From Ammoniphilus sp. YIM 78166 (GTDB lineage: Bacteria; Bacillota; Bacilli; Aneurinibacillales; RAOX-1), in NCBI RefSeq assembly GCF_004522215.1, contig NZ_SDLR01000004.1:744001-808000 (forward strand): DNA of 64,000 nucleotides. Direction: 5' to 3'. The notes below the pieces were generated by a model. That model was given only the letters and a program-made list of their open reading frames with translations. It did not search any database and was not told the origin of the DNA. Numbering within the stretch: position 1 is the stretch's first letter; each line of letters starts with the position of its first letter. Below are positions 22,905-32,963 of this stretch, in pieces. Made by a program: the position numbers and the translations under genes.

Positions 22905-24980
22905 CTATAGCAAACATACTTCGGATTCTAGCATTTTCCCAAACTCCTCAGCCGAAACCGGTCTGCTGCACAAATAGCCCTGAATTTCCTCGCATTGATG
23001 GGCCTGGAGAAACTTTAGCTGTTCAAGAGTCTCTACTCCTTCGCCTACAATTCTCATATTCAGCCCTTTGGCGATTTGGATGATGGAGGTGGTGATGGTG
23101 TTGACCTTCGGGTCGTCCAGGTCCTGGATAAAGGAGCGGTCGATCTTCAAGGTATCCATGTTAAATTTCTTTAGATAGGAAAGGGAGGAGTACCCTGTTC
23201 CAAAGTCATCGAGAGAGATCTTGACTCCCATCGCTTTTAGCTTTTGAATCGTCTTCTCGATTTCTTCTGGGTTATGTAAGAGACAGCTTTCGGTAATTTC
23301 TATCTCAATCTGTTCACTGCTGGTTCCCCATTGCTCTAGACGATTCTTAAATATCGTGACAAAGTCCCGGTGCATAAAGCTCTTTGCTGAAACATTAATG
23401 GAGATGGGGACAATAGGAAGGCCTTGATCCCGCCACGCATTGCTCTGGCGGCATGCCGTTTGCATGACCCATTCCCCGATGGAAAAGATAATACCCGTGT
23501 CTTCGGCTAAAGGAATAAAATCGGCTGGAGAGATCATACCCCATTGTGCGTGGTTCCACCGAAGGAGGGCTTCGGCTCCAGATATCTTGCCTGTCTTACT
23601 ATCCACCTTGGGCTGATAGTGTAGATGGAACTCCCCTTTTTGGACGGCCAGGCGAAGCTCTTTTTCGATGGCAAAGGTTTTTTTAGTTTCACTAAAGATG
23701 GAAGGGTTATAAATGCGATATTTATTTCTTCCTTCTGCTTTGGCTCGGTGGAGAGCGGCATCTGCGTATTTCATAATGGTTTGGTCATCTTCCCCATCGT
23801 CAGGGAAAAAGCTGATGCCGATGCTCGTTTGAATAAAAAGCTCATAGTCATCAATCATATAGGGCTGATCCAGCTTTTGAATAAGCGTCTTGGCCAACTC
23901 TACCACTTGATTGCGATCTTGGATACCAGGAGACAGAATGGTAAATTCATCTCCGCCCAAACGGGCAATGAAGTCTTTAGGACCCCTGATTTCTAAAAGG
24001 AGACCTGAAAACATTTGAAGGATTTTATCCCCCATAGCATGTCCTAAGATATCATTTACATACTTAAAGCGATCGAGATCAAGATAAAGAACCGCTAGCT
24101 TTTCCTTTTTTTCCTTTGCCTGAATCAGCATTTCATTTAATTTTTCCTCAAAAAACCGTCGGTTAGGCAAATTGGTTAAAGGGTCGGTGTAAGCTAAATA
24201 CTCGTTTAATCCCTCAGCCCTTTTTCTTTCCGTAATATCCCGTCCAACGATGACAAGCCCTTTTCTAGAACCATCCGCATGAAAAACAGGGACTTTAATC
24301 ACATCAAATGTGCGGTTCTCGCCATGGGGCTGGGGCACTACTTCCTCCACACGGCTCACTTGGCCTTGCTGCCATGTTTGTTCGTCCGATACCATACAAT
24401 ACTGGGCTTCCGCCTGCGCTAGGAGCTCTTGATCGGTTTTCCCTACATAAGCGACATCCTGCAGACGATAAAGGGATAAAGCAAAATCGTTCGCCTTAAG
24501 CCACCGACCTTCCGCATCCTTAAAGCAGACAAAGTCGGGCATCACATCGATGAGGGTAGATAAGAGCTGTTCACTTTCCTTGAGTTGCTCTTTTACCTTT
24601 TTTTGCTCTGTGATGTCTGTTCGAATGGAAATAAACTGATAAGGTCTGCCTTCATCGTTTAGAAAAGGAACGATAGTAGTCTTCACCCAATAATAGGAGC
24701 CATCCTTGGCACGATTCCGCACTTCTCCGTCCCAAACCTTCCCTCTTAGGATGGTCTTCCACATTCCAGCGAAAAAAGTAGGTAGATGATACCCGGAATT
24801 TAAGATTCGATGATCTTGGCCAATGAGTTCTTCTTGCGAATATTGGGATATGCGGCAGAAGGCCTGGTTTACTTCTATGATGATTCCTTTTTCGTCGGTA
24901 ATGGCCACGATCGTGGATTCATTGAGAGCAAACTCGATATCTTTTAGTTTTTTTTCAAAAAACTCACGTTTCTCCAGCAT
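22905..24980 (-). CDS. PAS-PAS-GGDEF-EAL cyclic-di-GMP enzyme
   Basis: 691 residues from the ATG (complement ends 24980), 9 nt after AAAGGA; a TTG six codons upstream is an alternative. No membrane segment. Two PAS domains (~15-130 and ~140-255), a GGDEF domain with intact RLGGDEF (342-346), and an EAL domain with intact EALLRW (470-472) and DDFGTGYSSL. It may both make and degrade c-di-GMP; which activity dominates cannot be read. The second PAS (MPDFVCFKDAEGRWLKAN, GKTDQEL, TFDVIKVPVFHADGSRKGL) is strikingly like the first PAS of the kinase at 58135. It follows the HemAT gene by 40 nt, so oxygen sensing and c-di-GMP are likely co-expressed. Confidence 0.9.
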   Translation of the reverse strand: MLEKREFFEKKLKDIEFALNESTIVAITDEKGIIIEVNQAFCRISQYSQEELIGQDHRILNSGYHLPTFFAGMWKTILRGKVWDGEVRNRAKDGSYYWVKTTIVPFLNDEGRPYQFISIRTDITEQKKVKEQLKESEQLLSTLIDVMPDFVCFKDAEGRWLKANDFALSLYRLQDVAYVGKTDQELLAQAEAQYCMVSDEQTWQQGQVSRVEEVVPQPHGENRTFDVIKVPVFHADGSRKGLVIVGRDITERKRAEGLNEYLAYTDPLTNLPNRRFFEEKLNEMLIQAKEKKEKLAVLYLDLDRFKYVNDILGHAMGDKILQMFSGLLLEIRGPKDFIARLGGDEFTILSPGIQDRNQVVELAKTLIQKLDQPYMIDDYELFIQTSIGISFFPDDGEDDQTIMKYADAALHRAKAEGRNKYRIYNPSIFSETKKTFAIEKELRLAVQKGEFHLHYQPKVDSKTGKISGAEALLRWNHAQWGMISPADFIPLAEDTGIIFSIGEWVMQTACRQSNAWRDQGLPIVPISINVSAKSFMHRDFVTIFKNRLEQWGTSSEQIEIEITESCLLHNPEEIEKTIQKLKAMGVKISLDDFGTGYSSLSYLKKFNMDTLKIDRSFIQDLDDPKVNTITTSIIQIAKGLNMRIVGEGVETLEQLKFLQAHQCEEIQGYLCSRPVSAEEFGKMLESEVCLL

Positions 24981-25020
24981 GAGTTCCGTCCTTTCCAAAC
25001 TGCCCCATGACTGTCGGTTT

Positions 25021-26346
25021 CTAATCGATCATCTCCGTAGCCTGTTGGCTCAAGCGATCGGTTGAATGGGCAATCTCCGTGGAGGCATAAGCAATTTCTT
25101 TTATATTTTTTAAGAAGGATTCCAATTCCAGCTCAATGTTTCGATTTTGCGCTTTGGTTTCAGTCATGGCTTCAAGAATCTCTAAGAAGTATTGCACGGT
25201 TTGAGCGGTGTACTGGTTCCCTTCCTCCACAAACTGGTAGATCGAATGAACGGATTGGGACACACTGGTGACCTGGGCCTGGGTTTGCGTTACTAATTCC
25301 GTTACGCCAAGGGTAGACTGCTTCGTTTGGTCTGCGAGTTTTCGAATTTCATCAGCCACCACGGCAAATCCTCTGCCATTCTCTCCCGCACGTGCAGCTT
25401 CGATGGCGGCGTTCAGGGCAAGAAGGTTCGTCTGGTCTGCGATCGCCTTAATCATGCCCACGATATCAAAGATTTTGGTGGAAATATCTTTTAACTCCGT
25501 TGAATCCTGGAGGATCTGGTCCATGCTGATCTGTAAGCCGCTCATGCTTTGTTTTTGTTGGTCGATGAGCTGTTTGCCGTTGAGGGAGCGGTTTTCTGCG
25601 GTTATGGCGAGCTCGGTTCCGCGTTTGGCAAACTCGACGACTTTATCGGTTTGATTTGAAAGGTCTTCAATGGAAGCGCTTGTCTCTTGGGAGACAGCGG
25701 CGAGTTCTTCCGCGGCTTGCATGACCATTTCTCTCAGTTCGCGCTTGCTCTCTTCTTGTAAGGCTTGGATCCGTTGATGCTCTTGCTCATAAGCCTCTAA
25801 AACAAGCTGCTGTTCTAAGTTCAAAAGCTTGCTTGTGACTTGAATGGCATACATTAAATCTATTCTATCAGAAATCTTAGTTTCGAGAAGGTTCATAATC
25901 GAAATAAATAAGTCTTGAAAAGCACACATATACCACTTGGTCTGCAGCCCAACTTTCACATGGGCATGAGCAATGCGGATTCGTTTCGCGATAAAAATTT
26001 CATCAATATGCCCGCTAAACAGCTCTTTGATATGAACCTCTAGCGTTTTCTTCAGTCTATCAATGGAGCTATGCTCCTCAATAATAGAAAGCAAGTGGGA
26101 CTGCTGTTGAATATTCGCGTAAAAGTAGGTAACGATTTCTTCGATGTTTTCTATAATGATAGGTTGAATTAGTTTTATAAATTTTAAGTCTTTTTCAGAT
26201 AGGGAAAGCATACGAATCTGATTAGTTAACTGCTCGTCAGAAACGTCCAGCTTGGAAGATTCATGTTCGCTTTTTTCAATCAGAGAGGATGTGGGTTTCT
26301 TAAGAGGCAAAAAGGAAAAAGCCAGCGCAAAGGGACATTTTTTCAT
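25021..26346 (-). CDS. hemAT: HemAT-like globin-coupled chemotaxis transducer
   Basis: 441 residues, start after GAAGGAGAA. Soluble, without membrane segments. The N-terminal ~195 residues form a sensor globin; [21 protein letters not shown] holds the likely heme-binding His129, matching the HemAT pattern IAxxHxxIGLxxKWYMxAFQ. Residues ~200-441 are the methyl-accepting coiled coil with the conserved hairpin [20 protein letters not shown]. HemAT senses oxygen and signals to CheA. First gene of the two-gene operon with the GGDEF-EAL protein. Confidence 0.88.
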   Translation of the reverse strand: MKKCPFALAFSFLPLKKPTSSLIEKSEHESSKLDVSDEQLTNQIRMLSLSEKDLKFIKLIQPIIIENIEEIVTYFYANIQQQSHLLSIIEEHSSIDRLKKTLEVHIKELFSGHIDEIFIAKRIRIAHAHVKVGLQTKWYMCAFQDLFISIMNLLETKISDRIDLMYAIQVTSKLLNLEQQLVLEAYEQEHQRIQALQEESKRELREMVMQAAEELAAVSQETSASIEDLSNQTDKVVEFAKRGTELAITAENRSLNGKQLIDQQKQSMSGLQISMDQILQDSTELKDISTKIFDIVGMIKAIADQTNLLALNAAIEAARAGENGRGFAVVADEIRKLADQTKQSTLGVTELVTQTQAQVTSVSQSVHSIYQFVEEGNQYTAQTVQYFLEILEAMTETKAQNRNIELELESFLKNIKEIAYASTEIAHSTDRLSQQATEMID

Positions 26347-26429
26347 GGTATAGTTCTCCTTCTATTGGGTGTTACAGTCGTAATAACTATAGCATAATTT
26401 AACACAAGATTTATCAGAAAATGTCGAAT

Positions 26430-26457
26430 AACACCCATTCTATAAGAAGTGGGTGTT
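26430..26457 (-). terminator. Hairpin after the zinc-ribbon gene
   Basis: AACACCCA (26430-26437) pairs with TGGGTGTT (26450-26457). On the minus strand it falls between the small zinc-ribbon gene and hemAT; T-tract is short. Confidence 0.5.
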
Positions 26458-26471
26458 GGTTGGCTTTGCGA

Positions 26472-26615
26472 TTATTTTCGGAGGGGATGGTTCTCTTCGT
26501 CGGGTTTGGGATCGTGCAAAATTTCCTTATGACAGGAAGGACAGATAGCGGTCAGGCTAGAAAGCCAGCTTCTTTCTTCACAGGAAGGACAGTATAAAGG
26601 CCATGCGGGCGGCAT
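26472..26615 (-). CDS. Small zinc-ribbon protein (47 aa)
   Basis: Starts MPPAWPLYCPSC after AAGAAGGTG. Two CPSC pairs (CPSCEERSWLSSLTAICPSC) make a four-cysteine zinc ribbon; the tail is polar and acidic (DPKPDEENHP). Upstream in-frame codons extend to 26684 but lack a ribosome site. Role unknown. Confidence 0.6.
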   Translation of the reverse strand: MPPAWPLYCPSCEERSWLSSLTAICPSCHKEILHDPKPDEENHPLRK

Positions 26616-26720
26616 AAGTGAGCACCTTCTTTTACGAGAGTTGATTGCATTAATATAGCATGGAAGGGAGGGAATATCGATCAAGCAAAAGACCTAATTG
26701 CACAAAGGAAAAACCTAAAT

Positions 26721-26751
26721 TTTTTGCGCAAAAATACTTTGCTCATGCAAA
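26721..26751 (+). promoter_or_regulatory. Two palindromes, possible enhancer sites for the nhaC sigma-54 promoter
   Basis: TTTTTGCGCAAAAA (26721-26734) is a perfect palindrome; TTTGC-TCAT-GCAAA (26738-26751) is an interrupted one with the same TTGC/GCAA arms. Centres are 17 nt apart and lie ~70-90 nt before the -24/-12 element, a usual place for sigma-54 activator sites. Confidence 0.5.
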
Positions 26752-26803
26752 TTTTTTGGCTATTTTTAAAAAGGAGATTTAGGACTTTTGCATGGTATAA
26801 TGA

Positions 26804-26820
26804 TGGCACGAGAATTGCAT
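26804..26820 (+). promoter_or_regulatory. Sigma-54 promoter of nhaC
   Basis: TGGCAC-GAGAA-TTGCAT (26804-26820) fits the -24/-12 consensus with exact spacing, 45 nt before the TTG start. Confidence 0.8.
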
Positions 26821-26864
26821 CTCTAAAATTTGAATATACAGAATTATCTAAGGGGGTTAAGTAG

Positions 26865-28280
26865 TTGGCAAACGCGAAAAGAGAAATGTCCTTTGGTTTA
26901 GCTATTATTCCATTACTAGCCATGATTGCAGGAATGGCCATTACAATCATTGTGTTTGAAGGAAGTCCTCATGTACCGTTAGTTTTCGGTAGCTTGGTGG
27001 CAGCTCTCGTAGCTTGGCGTGTGGGATACCGATGGGCTGATATTGAAGAAGGAATGTACCGCGGCATTCGTCTCGTTCTTCCTGCCGTCTTAATCCTCAT
27101 CACAGTAGGGATGATTATCGGGGCATGGATCGGCGGAGGCATTATTGCTTCCATGACCTATTATGGTTTGAAAATCATGTCTCCTTCGTACTTCTTAGTC
27201 GCGATTGCCTTAATTTGCGCCGTTGTGTCGCTTGCAATCGGAAGTTCGTGGTCTACGATGGCAACCATTGGGGTAGCAGGAATGGGGATTGGACTAAGCA
27301 TGGGCATTCCAGCTCCCATGATTGCAGGCGCAGTCATTTCCGGTGCTTATTTTGGAGATAAGATGTCGCCTTTATCTGATACGACACTCCTTGCCTCTGG
27401 GCTTTCCGGAACACAGCTGTTTGATCATATTCGTCATATGCTGTATACCACGATCCCTGGACTATTGATTGCTTTAGGCGTCTTCTGGTATTTAGGCAGA
27501 CAATTTAATGCGGATACCGTTCCAGCGGAGGAAATGGAAAGCGTGTTATTGACTCTTCAGGAGAGCTTTACGATTTCTCCATGGCTGTTGCTCATTCCGG
27601 TCATTGTTATCGTGATGGTAGCACGGAAAGTCCCAGCTTTGCCTGCTTTAATTGTTGGAGTAATTTTAGGTGTATTGGCCCATATCGGTGTGCAAGGTGG
27701 GGCAACAGGAGAAGCTCTTAGCACCTTGCAAGGCGGATTTAGCTTCGAGTCCGGTAATGCCATGGTAGACAAGCTGCTGAACCGTGGGGGAATTGACGGA
27801 ATGATGTATACGGTTTCCCTTATTCTAGTCGCTGCCGTATTCGGTGGCGTGTTGGAGAACACGGGCATGCTAGAAGCCATCGTTCGTAAAATCTTAAGCT
27901 TGGTGAGATCAGACGGAGGACTATTGACCTCTACGGTAGGAACCTCCTTCTTAACGAATGTGATGGCAGCGGATCAGTATCTATCTATTGTTGTTCCTTC
28001 ACGGATGTACGCCAAGGCCTATCAGGATCGAAACCTACACTCGAAAAATCTGTCCCGTGCCTTGGAGGATGGTGGAACCATTACCTCCGTCTTCGTCCCT
28101 TGGAATACCTGTGCTTTATTTATAGCGGGTACCCTATCCGTATCGACCCTAGAGTACGCGCCTTATGCGATTTTAAATTATGCAGTTCCAATCATTTCCA
28201 TTCTATTTGCTTGGCTAGGTTTGACGATTGTCAAGCTTAAACCGTCCGAGAAAAAGAAGGAAGCTAGTTTAGAAGCATAG
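26865..28280 (+). CDS. nhaC: Na+/H+ antiporter, NhaC family
   Basis: 471 residues, TTG start at 26865 after AAGGGGG. About eleven or twelve membrane segments; family blocks include [43 protein letters not shown] and [18 protein letters not shown]. NhaC carriers exchange Na+ for H+; close relatives exchange malate/lactate (MleN) or amines, so substrate is not certain. It is driven by a sigma-54 promoter like kamA, which hints at joint use in amino-acid metabolism or alkaline or osmotic stress (inference). Confidence 0.88.
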   Translation: MANAKREMSFGLAIIPLLAMIAGMAITIIVFEGSPHVPLVFGSLVAALVAWRVGYRWADIEEGMYRGIRLVLPAVLILITVGMIIGAWIGGGIIASMTYYGLKIMSPSYFLVAIALICAVVSLAIGSSWSTMATIGVAGMGIGLSMGIPAPMIAGAVISGAYFGDKMSPLSDTTLLASGLSGTQLFDHIRHMLYTTIPGLLIALGVFWYLGRQFNADTVPAEEMESVLLTLQESFTISPWLLLIPVIVIVMVARKVPALPALIVGVILGVLAHIGVQGGATGEALSTLQGGFSFESGNAMVDKLLNRGGIDGMMYTVSLILVAAVFGGVLENTGMLEAIVRKILSLVRSDGGLLTSTVGTSFLTNVMAADQYLSIVVPSRMYAKAYQDRNLHSKNLSRALEDGGTITSVFVPWNTCALFIAGTLSVSTLEYAPYAILNYAVPIISILFAWLGLTIVKLKPSEKKKEASLEA

Positions 28281-28290
28281 TTATTTTATG

Positions 28291-28319
28291 GACCCATCCG
28301 GATGCCGGGTGGGTCTTTT
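28291..28319 (+). terminator. Intrinsic terminator after nhaC
   Basis: GACCCATCCGG (28291-28301) pairs with CCGGGTGGGTC (28305-28315), followed by TTTT. Confidence 0.85.
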
Positions 28320-28399
28320 GGCGTTGGGGGAAAATCCGAATACTCCTATATTTTCGATCATATGATGAGTTCATACCAAAGAGATTAGGAGAGGTTCTC

Positions 28400-29122
28400 A
28401 TGATTATGGTCAAGAACCTGGTGAAGTCGTTTGGGCGTTTGACGGTTCTGCAAGGAGTCAATCTGGAGGTGAAGGAAAAGGAGGTGGTGGTGCTGGTTGG
28501 GGCCAGTGGATCAGGGAAAAGTACGCTGCTTCGCTGTCTAAACTTTTTGGAGATTCCCGATGAGGGAGAAGTTTGGCTGAGGGGAGAGCGGATTAACCCG
28601 GTGAACACGAACCTAAACAAGGTGCGGGAAGAGGTGGGGATGGTGTTTCAACATTTCAACTTGTTTCCGCACCGCACGGCGCTAGAAAACGTGCTAGAGG
28701 GTCCGCTGTATGTGAAGAAGATGCGGATGGAACAGGCCCTACCTAAAGCGTACGAGCTGCTCGGAAAAGTCGGCTTAAAAGAAAAAGCTGATTGCTATCC
28801 CGATATGCTTTCCGTAGGGCAGAAGCAGCGGGTCGCGATTGCACGGGCTCTGGCCATGTCGCCTAAGATCATGTTGTTTGATGAACCGACATCGGCGCTT
28901 GATCCCGAGTTGGTGGGGGAAGTGCTCCAGGTCATGAAACAGCTGGCTCAGGAAGGAATGACCATGATCGTAGTGACCCATGAAATGGGATTTGCCCGAG
29001 AGGTGGCTGACCGGGTGGTGTTCATGGGAGATGGACAGATCTTGGAGGAGGCTCGGCCAGCGCAGTTCTTTTCCCAGCCACAGCATGAGCGAGCCAAGCA
29101 ATTTCTCAATAGCATTTCTTAA
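28400..29122 (+). CDS. Polar amino-acid ABC transporter ATP-binding protein
   Basis: 240 residues; ATG at 28400 after AGGAGAGG (an ATG two codons later is possible). Walker [11 protein letters not shown]-loop [17 protein letters not shown], signature [15 protein letters not shown] (LSVGQ instead of LSGGQ), Walker [15 protein letters not shown] and switch His in VVTHEMGF. Sequence is of the GlnQ/HisP class that energises polar amino-acid uptake. No permease or binding-protein gene is adjacent, so it must pair with components elsewhere. Confidence 0.88.
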   Translation: MIMVKNLVKSFGRLTVLQGVNLEVKEKEVVVLVGASGSGKSTLLRCLNFLEIPDEGEVWLRGERINPVNTNLNKVREEVGMVFQHFNLFPHRTALENVLEGPLYVKKMRMEQALPKAYELLGKVGLKEKADCYPDMLSVGQKQRVAIARALAMSPKIMLFDEPTSALDPELVGEVLQVMKQLAQEGMTMIVVTHEMGFAREVADRVVFMGDGQILEEARPAQFFSQPQHERAKQFLNSIS

Positions 29123-29137
29123 GGGGGGGAATAGTGG

Positions 29138-29171
29138 AAAGGAATCTAGCCGAAGAGCTGGTTCCTTTTTT
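29138..29171 (+). terminator. Intrinsic terminator after the ABC ATPase gene
   Basis: AAAGGAATCTAGC (29138-29150) folds against GCTGGTTCCTTTTTT with a CGAAGA loop; T-run follows. Confidence 0.75.
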
Positions 29172-29216
29172 AAATACAAATCGTTATGATAAAGCTATAC
29201 AATATGAGCTCGAGGT

Positions 29217-31226
29217 GTGGGTCATAAATTGCTTAGTCGAAAGAGTACGGTCTATCTTGTTTTTACCCTTGTTTTAGTGGCTTTATCTGCAGGCATATTC
29301 TATATCAATCTATCCAAGAATGCCCCAACTCCACCTCCTCTTGCCATAGGTGGAGTGATGGATCTGCGCGACTGGAACCTCGAGGAACAGGGGATGGTCC
29401 CTCTGGATGGTGAATGGACATTTTATTGGAAGCAGCTGGACGAAAGGCAGAAAGCGCGAGTGATCGAAGTTCCTTCGGTTTGGTCCAAGCAAGAGCTTTC
29501 CAATCAGGGATACGGGACATATGTTTTACAGGTTAAGCTGGGGCCTGAGGAGGTTGGAACGGTTAAAGCGATCTATATGCCAAGTGTCGCTAGCTCCTAT
29601 AAGCTCTGGGTAAATGGAGGGCTTCTCGCTTCCAACGGTCACGTGGCGGAGCAAGCGGAAGAGATGCTCCCTAAAAATTATGCTAAAGTGCTGTATTTCA
29701 CCGTGCCAAGCACAGAGCTGGAAGTGGTCGTTCAGGTCGCGAACTTTGTACAGAGAAAAGGCGGGCTCTGGCAAAGCATCCAGCTGGGTTCCGCAGAGGA
29801 CGTTACCCTTAGCCGAGATCAGCGCGTTTTTTTCCAATCCTTCGTATCTGGTTCCTTGTTTATTATGGGGATCTATCATTATGCTCTGTTCCTGTTCCGA
29901 CGACACGACTTGCCTAGCGTGTTCTTAGGCACGATTTGCTTACTGATTGCCATGCGTGGATTGCTCTTAGGGGAAACCCTACTTGTAAGGTTTTTTCCAG
30001 TGATCCCTTGGGAGTTGGCGGTCAAACTGGAATATCTAGCGGTCTATACGGGAATACCCTTGGGGGTGGCCTTCGTCCACGCCTTATATCCAGAGGAAGC
30101 GAAACGCTTCATTACAAGAGGGATCTTCGCGCTAGGCGGCTTTTTCAGTTTCCTTGTGGTGGTGTTTCCTGCTCGTATTTACACGTATACCCTGCAAATG
30201 TATGAGGTCGTGATCGTCTTTTCCTTTATCTATGGAATCTGGGTATGCATGAGAGCCAGTCGCCGAAACCGGGAGGGAGCCCTGATCAGTGGATTGGCTT
30301 GGATTGTGGTGTTTGTCGCTGGGATAAATGATATTCTCTATTATAACTATTACATTGATTCCATTGATTTTGCACCGATTGGCATGTTTGCCTTTCTCTT
30401 TGCTCAAATGCTCGTTCTCGCTTCACGCTTCGCAAATACATTTCAAAAAGTGGAGAAGCTATCTATTGAGCTAAAGGATCTTAATCATTCCCTAGAGGAA
30501 AAGGTAAAGCAGCGAACAAGGGAAATCGAGCAGGTGAATGTCTCGCGTCGGGACCTGGTATCCAATATCTCCCACGAACTGGGAACGCCGATGACATCGA
30601 TTATGGGGTATGTCAAGGCCATGAAGGACGGGGTGATCGATCCGAATGATCCACGGTATCTCAGTTTAATCTATGACAAGATTTTATACGTCAACCATTT
30701 GATTGCTGATCTATTTGAATTGGCCAAGCTCGATGCGAAGCTTTCCTTTTCCTTTGAGATGACTTCTGTCGAGACGCTGTTAAAGCGAGTGGAGAAGCAG
30801 TTTGAGATTGAAATGGCGGAAAAAGAGCTGGCGTTTACTGTAAAGGTTAGCGCAGCTGTCGCGACGTGTCTGATTAAGATCGATCGTCAAAGAATGGAGC
30901 AGGTGTTTACCAATTTGATGACCAATGCGATGAAACATACACCAACGGGAGGAAGTGTTTGGATCGAAGCAGAGCGGGTGGAAGAGGAGATCTTGTTTTC
31001 TGTTACCGATACGGGAAGAGGGGTCGCAGAGGAAAATCTTCCGCATTTATTTGAGAGATTTTATAAAGTGGACTCCTCCCGTCATTCCAAAAACGTAGGA
31101 ACGGGTCTTGGACTGGCCATCACCAAAGAGATTGTGGAACGGCACGGAGGGCGGATTGATGTTCAAAGTGTGCTGGGGAAGGGGAGTAGGTTTTTCTTTT
31201 CTATACCTGTGCAGGAAGGAAAATAG
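29217..31226 (+). CDS. 7TM-DISM sensor histidine kinase
   Basis: 669 residues, GTG start at 29217 with a modest ribosome site (GAGCTCGAG); a TTG four codons later is possible. One N-terminal membrane segment, an extracellular jelly-roll of the GH2/7TMR-DISM type (~45-195; [33 protein letters not shown]), then seven membrane segments (~205-405), a short coiled coil, a HisKA domain with [16 protein letters not shown] (His453) and a complete HATPase ([25 protein letters not shown]). DISM sensors are thought to bind carbohydrates. No response-regulator gene is adjacent. Confidence 0.88.
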   Translation: MGHKLLSRKSTVYLVFTLVLVALSAGIFYINLSKNAPTPPPLAIGGVMDLRDWNLEEQGMVPLDGEWTFYWKQLDERQKARVIEVPSVWSKQELSNQGYGTYVLQVKLGPEEVGTVKAIYMPSVASSYKLWVNGGLLASNGHVAEQAEEMLPKNYAKVLYFTVPSTELEVVVQVANFVQRKGGLWQSIQLGSAEDVTLSRDQRVFFQSFVSGSLFIMGIYHYALFLFRRHDLPSVFLGTICLLIAMRGLLLGETLLVRFFPVIPWELAVKLEYLAVYTGIPLGVAFVHALYPEEAKRFITRGIFALGGFFSFLVVVFPARIYTYTLQMYEVVIVFSFIYGIWVCMRASRRNREGALISGLAWIVVFVAGINDILYYNYYIDSIDFAPIGMFAFLFAQMLVLASRFANTFQKVEKLSIELKDLNHSLEEKVKQRTREIEQVNVSRRDLVSNISHELGTPMTSIMGYVKAMKDGVIDPNDPRYLSLIYDKILYVNHLIADLFELAKLDAKLSFSFEMTSVETLLKRVEKQFEIEMAEKELAFTVKVSAAVATCLIKIDRQRMEQVFTNLMTNAMKHTPTGGSVWIEAERVEEEILFSVTDTGRGVAEENLPHLFERFYKVDSSRHSKNVGTGLGLAITKEIVERHGGRIDVQSVLGKGSRFFFSIPVQEGK

Positions 31227-31246
31227 GTGCCTGACGGCACCTTATT
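31225..31246. terminator. Short bidirectional terminator
   Basis: AGGTGCC-TGAC-GGCACCT (31225-31242) between the convergent kinase and flavin-fold genes; T-rich on both sides. Confidence 0.6.
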
Positions 31247-31691
31247 TCATTAATTCTTCGTACACTTCGTTATCAAGCTTTTGAGCTTTTTCCTTATCAT
31301 ACGTTTTCTCGTAAACCGGCTCCTGGGTAATCTTAGATCCCCAGAACATGCTGTTGAATACATTGTCCACTTTTACTTCAATCTTCGCAAGTTTAATGGC
31401 AATAGCTTCCATTTTTTCTTCTAAGATCTCGCAGGACCCAACGATAGAGTATACGCTCTCAAGTCCAATAAGGGAGAGGGTTACGCGAGGGTTGGCCTTT
31501 AGGTTTTCGATAATGCGGGACTGGCTTGCCACAGAGAAACGAAGGGTATTGTCATCCTTCTTCTTGACCCATGAGATCGCAGAAATGCTAGGCGTTTGGG
31601 TGTCTGCATCCACGGTAGCCAGGAAAACTAAGGTTTCCCCTTGTAGGTAAGCATCTAAATCGGATAGGGTTGTTGTTTGGTTTTGGGCCAT
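31242..31691 (-). CDS. Pyridoxamine 5'-phosphate oxidase-family protein
   Basis: 149 residues; ATG after AAAGGAGG. The split-barrel flavin-binding fold is recognisable from LDAYLQGETLVFLATVDADTQTPSISAISWV, NTLRFSVASQSRIIENLKANPRVTLSLIG and YSIVGSCEIL. Members bind FMN, heme or F420 and handle small redox tasks; actual substrate unknown. Monocistronic, divergent from the 31771 gene. Confidence 0.8.
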   Translation of the reverse strand: MAQNQTTTLSDLDAYLQGETLVFLATVDADTQTPSISAISWVKKKDDNTLRFSVASQSRIIENLKANPRVTLSLIGLESVYSIVGSCEILEEKMEAIAIKLAKIEVKVDNVFNSMFWGSKITQEPVYEKTYDKEKAQKLDNEVYEELMK

Positions 31692-31770
31692 TGTGATATC
31701 CTCCTTTAAGAGTATACTGATTATTATACAATCTTTGGCATTCAGATGCTATGTTAGGATGTGTCTAGCG

Positions 31771-32061
31771 ATGAGTAAAGAAATTGAACAAAAGATCATT
31801 GGCCAATATCAAAAAGATGAGGGCATGATGATCATGGTGTTTGCCCAATGGTGTGTCAATCATGATCTCGATCCCCAAGAAATTTATAAGAAGGCGTATC
31901 CGGAGCAAGGGGCAAATGCTCAATTGGAAAAAATGCTGGAGCTCACCGTTCCAAAGGAAGAAGCAGGAGACATTCCCCACCAAACGGTGCTGAACGTATT
32001 GCAGTTGTTTGGGAATGAGGAACTGGCCTTTGTCGTGGCCCAGGAGATCGAACGTATGTAA
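31771..32061 (+). CDS. Hypothetical helical protein (96 aa)
   Basis: Preferred start is ATG at 31771 (MSKEIEQKIIGQYQ), with AGGA about 11 nt upstream; an ATG four codons earlier is possible. The protein is helical and acidic, ending NVLQLFGNEELAFVVAQEIERM, with one conserved-looking FAQWCVNHDLDPQEIYKKAYPE stretch. No signal, no membrane segment. Found as a stand-alone small gene; not recognised. Confidence 0.6.
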   Translation: MSKEIEQKIIGQYQKDEGMMIMVFAQWCVNHDLDPQEIYKKAYPEQGANAQLEKMLELTVPKEEAGDIPHQTVLNVLQLFGNEELAFVVAQEIERM

Positions 32062-32145
32062 ATTTTTGCCTAAATGGGTCTATAGACAATCTCTTCAATC
32101 ATAAATAACTAGGGATGGGTTGCTTGATTTGAAGGGAGGAAGGAG

Positions 32146-32325
32146 ATGAAAGAAGGCATCAGAATCAAGCTGAATGGAAAAGAGCTAGAGACGCAGCGCA
32201 CGGTAAAAGAATCCATGCCTTATGAGATTGAGTTTGTGGTTGGAAAAGAAGGAGTGAATCCACTGCCGGGTAGCAGCACCTTCCCGGGCGTGTGGAAGCT
32301 GGCGGATTGGTTACTGATCGAATGA
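32146..32325 (+). CDS. Small hypothetical protein (59 aa)
   Basis: ATG at 32146 directly after GGGAGGAAGGAG. Sequence MKEGIRIKLNGKELET then a beta-rich body and PGVWKLADWLLIE at the end. It has a compact beta-sheet look (IRIKLNGKELE, YEIEFVVGKEG). Followed at once by a clear terminator, supporting a real gene. Family unknown. Confidence 0.6.
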   Translation: MKEGIRIKLNGKELETQRTVKESMPYEIEFVVGKEGVNPLPGSSTFPGVWKLADWLLIE

Positions 32326-32328
32326 ACA

Positions 32329-32357
32329 AGGACTGTCAGGCGACAGTCCTCTTTTTT
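32329..32357 (+). terminator. Intrinsic terminator
   Basis: AGGACTGTC (32329-32337) pairs with GACAGTCCT (32342-32350), then CTTTTTT. It may serve both convergent small genes. Confidence 0.85.
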
Positions 32358-32494
32358 CAGCCTACATTTCGAGTACTCCACTTAAACACTCGCTTATGGA
32401 TGGTGAAACCAAATACTTTATAATACGTAACTAGGGTGCAATAGCCCCGCTCAAAGTCATAGAGCTTCATCTGTTCAGTACTTAGGATTCGCAT
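32357..32494 (-). CDS. Small basic hypothetical protein (45 aa)
   Basis: Starts MRILSTEQMKLYDFE, preceded by AAAGGTGGTG. The 45-residue product is basic and aromatic (GYCTLVTYYKVFGFTIHKRVFKW). Stop lies in the tail of the terminator of the convergent gene. Not recognised; coding is supported by the ribosome site and by amino-acid composition. Confidence 0.5.
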   Translation of the reverse strand: MRILSTEQMKLYDFERGYCTLVTYYKVFGFTIHKRVFKWSTRNVG

Positions 32495-32654
32495 GGTAAC
32501 ACCACCTTTAGAAATAGATTTAAACGGATAGCTTGTCTATCTCCATTTTACCATTTATCCCCTACATAAAAACATAGAATTTTTCGACAAATTAAGCCAA
32601 TTTGACGAGATCGAGGGGACTGATTAAAATAACTCTAGTGAAGGGGGAGTTTTC

Positions 32655-32948
32655 ATGGCGGTCCGTAGGATCTCTTTAGCCCTGATGATCTTCTCGTGGG
32701 CTATAGGTCTATATTTTATCGAATATTATTTTAAGAGGGTAAGCTTAGTTGTGCAGCTCGATCAATTTTACTGGGTCTCCCCCTTTAAGGGATTATTAGG
32801 ACTAACCCTTATCGTGAGCTTTTTGACGATTGGACTATATGGAATGCATCAAAGAAAGTTCATCCGCTGGGGAATTGTTTTTACATGGATAGCCGTCCTT
32901 TTAATACAAACGAAAATGATCGCCTATAATTTAGCTCTATGTCATTAA
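32655..32948 (+). CDS. Small integral membrane protein (97 aa)
   Basis: ATG after GAAGGGGGAG. Three predicted membrane segments: ISLALMIFSWAIGLYFIEYY, FKGLLGLTLIVSFLTIGLYG and WGIVFTWIAVLLIQTKMIAY. It lies 15 nt before a Sco-like gene and is probably co-transcribed, so a role around cytochrome oxidase or copper is possible by context only. Confidence 0.7.
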   Translation: MAVRRISLALMIFSWAIGLYFIEYYFKRVSLVVQLDQFYWVSPFKGLLGLTLIVSFLTIGLYGMHQRKFIRWGIVFTWIAVLLIQTKMIAYNLALCH

Positions 32949-32963
32949 TTAAAGGAGTTTGTT

